Below, piece by piece: positions 55,848 through 64,000 of a stretch of 64,000 bases of DNA. Numbering within the stretch: the stretch's first letter is position 1; each line of letters starts with the position of its first letter. This DNA is from Ascarosepion bandense (taxonomy: Eukaryota; Mollusca; Cephalopoda; Sepiida; Sepiidae). The stretch covers positions 2,117,001 through 2,181,000 of the forward strand of contig JBBBDQ010000310.1 in NCBI GenBank assembly GCA_037127315.1. Reading direction: 5' to 3'. A program made the translations under genes and the position numbers. Under the pieces are notes generated by a model. It was not told the DNA's origin and made no database searches. It saw only the letters and a program-made list of their open reading frames with translations.

Positions 55848-57065
55848 TCCTTCAGGACGGAGGAGATCATGGCTCTCCCTCGTTCTTTATAGCTTTTAGT
55901 AAAGTTTGTTTTTCTGCTTTCTCTGCAAATCCCTGTTATCTTAACCATTTACACAAGCTTGTCAGGTAAGTGTCAAATCTTTCTTTATTATGTGCACTAG
56001 AAATTTCCTCTTTCTAATTCTAAGTGTCCTTTTGTTTCCATTTTCTTTAAAACTTCCTCATTACTCACATGTTTAGTGTACGGGATTCTCACCATAACAT
56101 AACATTTGCAAGGAATCTTTGGTTACCAAATTGTCCCTTCAGATTTTACTGGCATATTTTTCGTCATTCTTTTAAAACACTTGAGAAGCATTAATACTTG
56201 CTTAATTTTTGGTGTCTTTAATTATTACTTCATTTGTTGACAATCATGTATTTTGTTTTCTTACAATTGGTGTTTAGTCAGTCCTTGCTTTCCTTTACTA
56301 CCTTCTGTAGAATTTTCTGTAGTTTCCTTTCTATTTATGCTATAAACACTGTCTCATCTTGATATCTTACGTTAAAATTGTAAACCTTGGTAGAATTTCT
56401 AATTCTCTCAGGATCGCCTCAAAGTTTAATAAGTCCGGCGAGAAGACAAACCCTTATCTTACGCTACTTTCTATTTTTGTGAATATACTGAATTCATTTT
56501 CTATCCGTATGCAGGGTATTTGCTCTCACTATAAATTCAAATGATTTTGCATTATCTGTATATCATAAGTACACAGCCTTCTACATTTTCTTTATTCTTT
56601 CTAATATAATTTTGAGTATAAATTCCGCATTCCTTGTCTCACTGACTTCAACAAAACCGCACTGTTCTTGTCCCGTTTCCTGTCTGATACTGCAGCGCTT
56701 TCTACTGATCAAGATTCGTATGATAAGTCTCGTTATGCGACTCATTAGATTGAATATCCGATGAAGTTTGCATTTATTTGTATTCAGTTTCTTGGGCAGC
56801 GCCATGAAAATTTATCCTAATTAGGTATTTCGATATATCATGAATGTTTTATATATCCTTTATCATTTGTGTAATATTGTCAATCTCGAAGCAATCTAAT
56901 TTTGCCTACGTCTTTATTTCAAATCCACATAGTCCTGGTGCTTGTCAGTGCTTAATTATGTTTTGGTTCTTTCGTATTTCCGTACATGACAGGTTTTCCG
57001 CTTTTGCCGCGGAAGTGTTCTTCGACGCATGCGTTCAACGATTCTTCTTTCTCTATTATAAGGGT
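55848..57065 (-). pseudogene. RTE-clade LINE relic, copy 8
   Basis: Minus strand from right to left: decayed FHDKR and GPDGFEIKT-type sequence, then ALPKKLNTNKCKLHRIFNLM, SRITRLIIRILISRKR, RQETGQEQCGFVEVSETRNA (56,581-56,805). A GVR-like block, a decayed FRYADDTVFIA region, NCKKTKYMIVNK, and RNTKRKFLVHI follow. It ends GTAAKNV-type sequence followed by AAAGAAATG at 55,848. It is an old copy with many frame breaks. Confidence 0.75.
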
Positions 57066-57224
57066 TTATGTATTGATAAACAGGTCTTTTTTAATGTTGT
57101 TTCTTTTATTCGTTTATGCATACATGCAGAGCCGTCTTAACGCACGGGCCCGATAGGCACTTGCCCGGGGCGTGAACACAAGCATTGGGGTTTTATGCTA
57201 ATCTGTGTATGTTAAGTGACTTAA
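57066..57224. other. Short unassigned segment with a GC-rich patch
   Basis: 57,128-57,180 (ACGCACGGGCCCGATAGGCA) is markedly GC-richer than its surroundings. Not identified. Confidence 0.4.
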
Positions 57225-57545
57225 GTGTTGGAGAAGCCCATTTTAGGAAATACTAAAAATAGAAGTTCTGTTTTGTAAGTGGCCAGCCATTCTTGTTTTT
57301 CTTGTATTTAATGTTAATTTTCTTTTCGCCTTTGTTAAATAAGAAACTGTATTTTGCCTCTAACTTTACTTTAACTGTATTTTGCCTCTAAATTTTTCCT
57401 TTCAACTGGACAACCAAAGGGTTATTTATTTCGTCTTTTTAAACTTGCTAGAGAAGGTTCTGTAAATTAGTTTAGCTTCGAAGGCTTCTTTCGATATGAA
57501 AGAATCGAGATATTATTTACCTTATTTTGTTATTAGAACCTGTTG
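57225..57545 (+). repeat. Duplicate of the CR1-derived unit's inner segment
   Basis: The segment from CTGTTTTGTAAGTGGCCAGC to TTCGAAGGCTTCTTTCG occurs here and again at 57,855-58,068 at high identity, with a short internal duplication (TGTATTTTGCCTCTAA) in this copy. Confidence 0.85.
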
Positions 57546-57589
57546 CAATATCGTTATTTTAAAAAGTTAAGTGTAAAATGCCTCCGATA

Positions 57590-58470
57590 ATTTATTCTAC
57601 ATCCCTTTACCCCGGCCATTAGTCGTTTGCTCTTTCAGTCCACCTTTTCTCACTCTCTCTCACTCTCTGTCTCTCACTCTCTGTCTCTCACTCTCTCTCT
57701 CTCTCTCTCTGTCTCTCACTCTCTCTCAGTCCCTCTCTTTTCGTGCTCGGTCATGCTAACTATTCAGTCGACTGGCCGCCACTATTGAAATGAGTTGAAA
57801 TATTTTGGTGTCACCGTTTGCTGGAATTTCTCACTCGACTTCAGTTCAAAGTTTATCTGTTTTGTAAGTGGCCAGCCATTTTTATTTTTCTTGTATTTAA
57901 TGTTAATTTTCTTTTCGCCATTGTTAAATAAGAAACTGTATTTTGCCTCTAATTACTACGGTAAATTTTTTCTTTCAGCTGGAAAACCAAAGGGTTATTT
58001 ATTTCGTCTTTTTAAACTTGCTAGAGAAGGTTCTGTAAATTAGTTTAGCTTCGAAGGCTTCTTTCGACTTTAACTAAGTTGAAACTTGAAGGAAAAAAAA
58101 AAATCTTTTCTTTTTTTTTGTTTTCAATTGGAGTAGATAGACTAAACTATCGCCCGGTTCACACTCAACCCACGTCTATTGAACAGGTGAAGAGGCTCAT
58201 CCTTTGTTTCCTGTTTAGGATGCGGTTTCCGGTTTTCTCTTTTCCAATCTTTTCATTTTTTTTTTTCAATTGGAGTAGATAGACTAAACTATCGCCCGGT
58301 TCACACTCTACCCACGTCTATTGAACAGGTGAAGAGGCTCATCCCTTGTTTCCTGTTTAGGATGCGGTTTCTGGTTTTCTCTTTTTCAATCTTTTCACTC
58401 CTATGTATCCCCATGCACATCAGTGGCGTTCCCGCCTTGCTAGGGGTGATATGATTAAAAAAAAAAAATT
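57590..58470 (+). mobile_element. CR1-derived non-autonomous unit (leader plus 3' UTR)
   Basis: Starts with a (CT)n-rich leader (57,640-57,735) and CAGTCGACTGGCCGCCACTA, continues through the duplicated segment, and then has two tandem 3' UTR units of about 142 bp starting ACGTCTATTGAACAGGTGAA at 58,172 and 58,314. It ends CATCAGTGGCGTTCCCGCC, GTGATATGATT and an A run. No RT coding sequence lies between leader and 3' UTR, suggesting an internally deleted element. Confidence 0.65.
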
Positions 58471-58743
58471 ACGAAAAATATTGCGATTGGTGAAAAGTGT
58501 TTGTCATAATAGAAAGATTCGTTTCATTTGATTTGGTTCTCGAATAAAAAAGAAAAAAAAAGAGGGAAATGTTCCCTTTTCTTTTAACTTTAAAGACATC
58601 GGAAACGGTGAAAACTTTTTCAAAGAGACCGTCCACATATATAAGAGTCATTTCAATTCATTTGGAGACAAATTCGCTATCATGGAAATACATTATTGTT
58701 ATTCTATTGTTATAAGTTGTTATAAATTCATATTTCTCTTTAG
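58471..58743. other. Short unassigned segment
   Basis: Purine-rich patches and nothing else recognised. Confidence 0.4.
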
Positions 58744-58745
58744 TA

Positions 58746-60217
58746 GGTACTTACACTTTTTAGCATAAATGTTTGATACCTAATTTTAAAATGAAATTTT
58801 TAAAATGAAAAAACATTCCTAAAAATTTCATTTTAAAAAGCTTAATGATTAAATTTATTATTTCCATTAAGTAAACATTTCTGGTGTATTTCAGATATAA
58901 ATTTCAAATAGAAATTATACAAATTTCAAAGCCACATTTAATTTCGATTTCTTAAATTTTCTTAAAAACGGCCATTTTCTTAATTTTAAGAAATTTGTAA
59001 ACAAAAATTCATCATTCATCATTTTAAAAATATTTCAAAATATTTCTGACATTTTATTTTAGTAAAATTAGAAAATTGAAAGTTAAATTAAGCTGATTTA
59101 AAAAATACTACTTACTTATAGCATAAAAAAGTAATATACAACAAATTATTAACGATTGGTCGTGTTCATCTAATCGGAGGTTTGACGGATCCTTGACTGA
59201 TTAGGCGATAACAGATTGTACGCATGCCCCAAAACGACAATTTTCATAAATCTAAGTGAAGGGACAAAACTCTTAAATTACGTAATCTTTTCATAATAAT
59301 GGCAATTTCAGTCTACCATACATGAAAATAAGGTAAATATATAAATTAAAAGTTATTTTAAAAATAGGGAGGCATAACTACGTTTATTAATCTTTGCAAT
59401 TTTGGACTCGTAAATTTCGCTTCAACTTAATTACTATATCACATCCAATAAATACCTGAATACAGAATTTTACACGATTTTAAACTATTATAAACTATTA
59501 TAATTAAAATGTAAAAAAAGAAAATAAAAAATTCTTGTAAAAATTCATTATTCATCAGAAAAATTTTATTTCTTCAGACAATAATGTCATTAATATTACT
59601 TATTTACAAAAACAATTAAAAGCTTTTCTAATTAAGTAATGTCATAGTTTTATTGAATTTATTATTTTTCAATTCAGAGCAGATTTTCAGTGAAATGGTA
59701 AAATTTGAAAAAAAAGTAGGTGAATTACAATCTCCAATGACTCCTACTTTTAACAAAAAAATAATAATAATAATTTCATGAAATAAGAAATTTGAAGTTT
59801 GAAATTTAATGAAATTAAGTAAGTGGGGGTAACACATTTAAAAGAAAATTACCAAGATTTAAAAAAAAACATTTAAAAAATAATTTCATTCATTTGTGAA
59901 TAAGTTCTGAAAATTTCATTAAGATTGGACAAGTATTTGATTTGTATAAGAATTTTCAAATTAGTGTATTTTCAACAGAAAAATCAAAATCAATGTTAAA
60001 CTTTGTAGAAGGCGATGACGTAAATAAAACAAACATTCTAACAAAAATTTTGAACGTGTTAAAAAGGATTTAAAAAATTCTGAAAATAATTAAAATTTTT
60101 TTGATCTTTCCTCTTAATAATAACATCAACATTTTGACGATAAAACTTTATTTTTGTTAAGTTTGTGGCCTTTTGTATTACGCTATGCTGTTTTTCCTGC
60201 GAATTAGTGGAGGCACC
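58746..60217 (+). mobile_element. Family E TIR element, copy C
   Basis: TA (58,744-58,745) then GGTACTTACAC. The right end is GGAGGCACC at 60,209-60,217 followed by TA. The interior matches copy A in reverse and copies B and D directly: TTTGATACCTAA, TTTTGAACGTGTTA, TTGATCTTTCCTCTTAATAA, CGCTATGCTG. The TIRs are more diverged than in copy A. No ORF. Confidence 0.72.
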
Positions 60218-60219
60218 TA

Positions 60220-60657
60220 CTCTTTAGATATTTTTGAATAAAAGTGACTTTGTATTGTGTTTGTTTTAAATGTCTTTTGATGAAGCATTTCTTTCTTCAT
60301 CCAAACTGGACGAAGAATTTCACTTTTTAAATATCAACTGTTGCAATTAGCTACGTATTTTGATTTAAACATTATGCAAGTAAGAAAAATGTAAAATAAC
60401 CTACTATTAATAGCAATGACATGATTATTGGATATATATACTTTGTATATGAAGCCAGTTATAGGACTAAGCACAGATTATTAGTGATTAGACCTGAGAT
60501 TCAATCACAACATTGAACTCTGGTACGGTAAGCATGTAGTGGTTGTTTAAGGTTATGGCTTCATTATGATGCAGTACTAATTACCAAGTATTGATAGTTT
60601 GTGAAAATATGAATGGGTGAGCTTTTTAATTGTGCAAGCTTAGAAAAGTGTTGAATC
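60220..60657. other. Spacer between two E elements
   Basis: No gene. 60,490-60,520 (GACCTGAGATTCAATCACAA) faintly resembles a Pol III B-box but is not enough to call a SINE. Confidence 0.35.
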
Positions 60658-60659
60658 TA

Positions 60660-61200
60660 GGGATCTCCACTCATTTTAGATACCTAACTTTTGAATTTTA
60701 CGAATAAAAAATTTTCTTTAAACTTTTATTTTAGGTTTATCTGAAATTTACTATTTCCAGTAAGCAAATTACAATTATATTGATCAAAATTTAAATATAT
60801 TCAGTTTTGAAATTTTTTTCCAATTTTTCGGTTGTTTTTGAGCCATCGATACATTTGTAAACAAATGTTAATGATTGGATTTAAGAATCTTCCAAAACTA
60901 AAATATACATCTGTGACACGTTATTTTTAGAAAATTAGCAGATTTAAAGTTAAATTAATCTGATTTACTTATATTACTAATTTATAGCATGAAATTTAGG
61001 ATATAAGTACTTCATAATCCCCGAGATGCCAGCTGCGTAAGGTGCGAATTGACTGTTGACAGTCAGGTATCAAATGACAGCTAAGTATGGTTGAGCAGAA
61101 TTGACATAATTGTCCAAATTTTTTTCCTTTAAAGGGAAGAAACCATGAAACACGTGACCCCTTAATATACCATAGAATATACCATTAAAAAACTTCCTGT

Positions 61201-61278
<78 letters not shown>

Positions 61279-62143
61279 CTATTGCCTAGATAATTAGTAT
61301 TAAACTTTTCAATTTTTGGCTAGTAAATATGGTCTCCCCTTAATAACTTAATAACATAACCGTAACAAGGCTTTGTAGAATTTTAAAAATGAGAAATTTT
61401 ATAAATTTTATAAATTATTATAATTACAAAAGAAAAATGAAAATGAATTCTTGCAAAAATTTATTATGCATCGAGATTATTTTATGCATTGAGATTACAT
61501 ATATATATAATATATTAAAAACAATTAAAAGCTTATCTAATTAAGTAATTCATAGTTTTATTATCTTTTTATTTTACTATTCGGAGCAGACTTTCGGAAA
61601 AACAGTCAACTGTATGAAAAAAAAAACCAGATGATTTATATTCCCCAATTCTTCGTTTAACTAATGAAACAAATTTTTGAGACAAACTTTAATTTCTTAG
61701 AATTTCATTAATTTACGTGGAGGGGGGTGGGCAACAGATGCAAAAAAACAACTTTTACCAAGATTTTCTAAGTGTAATATTTTTCAAAATAATTTCATTA
61801 ATTTGTGAATGAGTTCTGAAAGTTTCATTAAAATTCAATAATTATTTGATTTTTGCAAAAATTTCTAAATGAATGTGTTTTTCACAGAAAAAAAAAAGAG
61901 TTACGTAATATTACATTATCCATTGTAAATTCTGGTAACAATTTGGTTACTCTCTGACGAAAAACAAAACAAAAAAAATTCGAACGTGTTATAAAGGATT
62001 AAAAAATTAAAAAATAATACTTTGATCTTTCCCTTATAATAATAGCATAAATATTTTGATGGAAAAACTTTGTTTTTATTAAGTTTGCGGCCTTTTTTCT
62101 TCATACTATGCTGTTTTTTTGTAGAGAATTAGTCTTATAGACC
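60660..62143 (+). mobile_element. Family E TIR element, copy D, with (CA)n
   Basis: TA then GGGATCTCCACTCATTTTAG at the left; ATAGACC then TA (62,144-62,145) at the right. The interior contains AATTTCATTAATTTGTGAAT, TTGATCTTTCCC, and CTTCATACTATGC, as in B and C. A (CA)n at 61,203-61,276 interrupts it. Confidence 0.72.
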
Positions 62144-62479
62144 TATGCAAAAATGAAGCTAGATTAGTGCTAGACACTCGAGCTAAAGGAAGGACATGTT
62201 AATCATGAAAGCAGAATGTTTAAATATTTCGGTCTTGTTGCAAGAGCACTTATATAATTTAACTCTGCATCCTGGTGTGGGAATAAATACTAAATATTGA
62301 ACATATATATTTCCAGATGAATAACCTTTTGCAGCAGAAATGAAACGCAGTGTTTTAGTGAAGCACAGAAGGAGGAGCTGCCGGGGAGGATAAGGAGAAA
62401 ATATAAAAACACAGGTGCAGCGATAGCCACACATAGCATCCGCATCAGTATCCACTCATGCAATCTCAGCCACTAATAC

Positions 62480-63425
62480 TTCAGATATAGCATTCACATC
62501 TACATCAATTGCAACTGCAAATCATCCAATTTCAGCTGACATACAAGCGTTGCCTTTTACTGTTGCTGGTGACATTTTACGAAAGGAAATACCTAAACCT
62601 CTAGCAGTAAAGGAGTTTGTGATACAAGAGATAAATCCAGGGATATAAAACATTATCACGATAGATTACTGGATTTATAATGGGCCTCATCATGCCAGAA
62701 TCATAAAAGCTTCATTTCAAACACACACAGAGTGTATAAAACAGCTGGAGGAGTGAACATGCTTGTATTTATCAATGTGTTCAAACGTGAAATGGGGAAT
62801 GACAAGTGTGTAAAATTTGAAAGGCTTACCTTTATTCACACATCCCAAGATCGTTTTTAAATGATTTGTATATCACCTATTGTCCAAGAAAAAATTTCCC
62901 TTTGCAACATCGGGGTTCAATGACTAGAAGCACAGAAATTTTATTGCAGAACTTGAAAACGGAGAAGAACGTGATAGTATATTTGATAAAGCATAAAGAA
63001 ACTGGAATTGTAGAGCCCTTATATCTTGAACAGGAATGTTGGCATAAAGTGTTGACACGTGTGGCTACTGTATTTTGCATTCTTGCCCCCAGATGTTTTC
63101 CATTTCGTAGAGAAAAATTATTTTATTAGGTCAGTAAAATATGACAATTATTTAAGTATACTAGAGCTGCTGAGTAAATTTGATTCTTTCTTGGAAGTAC
63201 ATCTAAAAATGGTTGGAAATCTTGGAAAAGAGAATTCATCATATTTCTCTGCAAATATTTATGAGGGATTTATTGAATTAATTTGACAACAGGTTCTTTG
63301 TACTATTCTTGAAAGGAATAAAAGAGTCAAAGAATTATTCACTAAGTGTAGATTCCACTCCAAACATCTCACACCCAGATCATTTGATATCCGATACATC
63401 AAAAGCTATTTTAATACATTACCAT
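62480..63425 (+). pseudogene. hAT transposase relic (ZMYM1-like family)
   Basis: Frame-broken reading: IPKPLAVKEFVIQEINPGI, DYWIYNGPHHARIIKASFQT, FATSGFNDXKHRNFIAEL, then WHKVLTRVATVFCILAPRCF, PFRREK (62,866-63,129), GLLELLSKFDSFLEVHLK-type sequence, SYFSANIYEGFIELI (63,059-63,286), IKESKNYSLSVDSTPNISHP and ISDTSKAI. This is the order in zinc-finger-MYM-type-1-like hAT proteins: LxPRCLPFRG, GLLELLxKFD, YxSxxI.EEFIELM, and the catalytic-region SVDSTPDISHTDQ. Stops and frameshifts are scattered, and the sequence stops before the C-terminal dimerisation domain. Confidence 0.8.
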
Positions 63426-63890
63426 GGACGGCGGAAATAAGGTACATCCGGCCGTAGGTAAGGTCAACAAAAAAGAAAGGCGGTGGCCCGGCAATGATTT
63501 AGTTGACAGGTACATTCGGGCGCAGATGAAAGTCAACAAAGGACAAGATTGTCAACAAAAAATAAAATAAATAAATAAAAGAAATAAAAGAAATAAAATA
63601 AAATAAATAAAAGACAAAAAAAGCGACAACCCGAAAAAGCAAATATGCTTGGAAGTTTTAAGATTATATAAAGTCTAGAATTTTTGGCTGAAGGGACAGA
63701 GAAGACTCCCACTGGCTTCCTACTCTTGACGGCCCCTCCGTGTTCGCGAACTCTCTCCGATTGCTCTACACAAGCGTCACCAACGAAGAAGAAAAATATA
63801 AGATTATATTTTTATATATGTGCGTTTCTCATTGTTTATGAAGATCCAGCAGCAGTATATAACATACACGTTTTGGGGGAGTAGTGACTC
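63426..63890. other. GC-richer segment with an internal duplication and A/GAA-rich runs
   Basis: Two related blocks, GGTACATCCGGCCGTAGGTA (near 63,440) and GGTACATTCGGGCGCAGATG (near 63,511), each lead into GTCAACAAA. An AATAAA-type repeat follows (63,560-63,610), then a balanced-composition block (63,690-63,785) ending ACGAAGAAGAAAAA. A 66-codon ORF (63,684-63,884) covers the last block, but no domain is recognised. A retrotransposon end with a GAA tail is possible. Confidence 0.4.
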
Positions 63891-64000
63891 GCTGAGTTTT
63901 TTGAACAGAAATATGTTTATACCGAGCATGGTTACTAAAAGCACTAGAAAATAGTGGTATAAGAAAGATATAAGAAAGGTAGGTAACTTTTTGCTTTATC

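Overview
This window looks like repeat-dense intergenic or intronic DNA from a large, AT-rich animal genome. An octopus-like cephalopod is the best guess. That rests on the repeat mix: BovB-like RTE LINEs, CR1/Jockey-like LINEs, tRNA-derived SINEs and long (CA)n, (TA)n and (ATCT)n runs. It is inference and has not been searched against a database. I found no intact host gene, no genuine rRNA or tRNA gene and no CRISPR array. Almost every recognisable coding stretch is a broken transposon.

Layout. 1-1563: RTE relic entering from the left edge. 2.3-2.7 kb: X-box-like palindrome and CT-rich repeats. 2.9-5.5 kb: a repeat (family F) split by a TIR element (family E). 5.5-8.2 kb: a restriction-like-endonuclease LINE followed by a CR1-like LINE. 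9.1-10.7 kb: a tRNA-SINE-like unit and a Penelope-like element. 12.0-13.9 kb: a Gypsy pol relic. 14.2-15.9 kb: a SINE and second copies of families G and F. 18.1-24.7 kb: a nested complex in which a CR1-like piece sits in an RTE, the RTE sits in an E element, and about 1.5 kb has been inverted. 25.9-26.4 kb: mariner relic. 27.2-34.2 kb: three Helitron-like elements around an internally deleted RTE with both ends present. 35.8-36.8 kb: two SINEs and a hAT-type MITE. 38.4-38.7 kb: two hairpins. 39.4-41.0 kb: RTE. 41.2-42.2 kb: a SINE family carrying a hammerhead-ribozyme fold. 42.5-44.2 kb: a 1.7-kb polypyrimidine tract. 45.6-48.6 kb: RTE, SINE and CR1-like relics. 50.2-52.7 kb: CR1-like, RTE, SINE and Penelope-like pieces. 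52.8-53.4 kb: a 612-bp palindrome. 54.0-54.4 kb: hAT MITE. 55.1 kb: a hammerhead-like three-way junction. 55.8-58.5 kb: RTE and a CR1-derived unit. 58.7-62.1 kb: two E elements in a row. 62.5-63.4 kb: a hAT transposase relic of the ZMYM1-like type.

How it works together. The window records layered transposition. RTE elements drive much of it: eight loci, two of them roughly 97% identical by eye over about 0.6 kb, which implies fairly recent activity. The RTE stop codon is followed almost at once by a GAA-type tail. The most interesting single signal is at 42,106-42,159. There a tRNA-derived SINE carries a nearly complete hammerhead core (CTGATGA, stem II, GAAA, GTC cleavage triplet) just before its (TA)n tail. 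A 5'-truncated second copy at 41.25 kb keeps the same 3' half with a better stem III.
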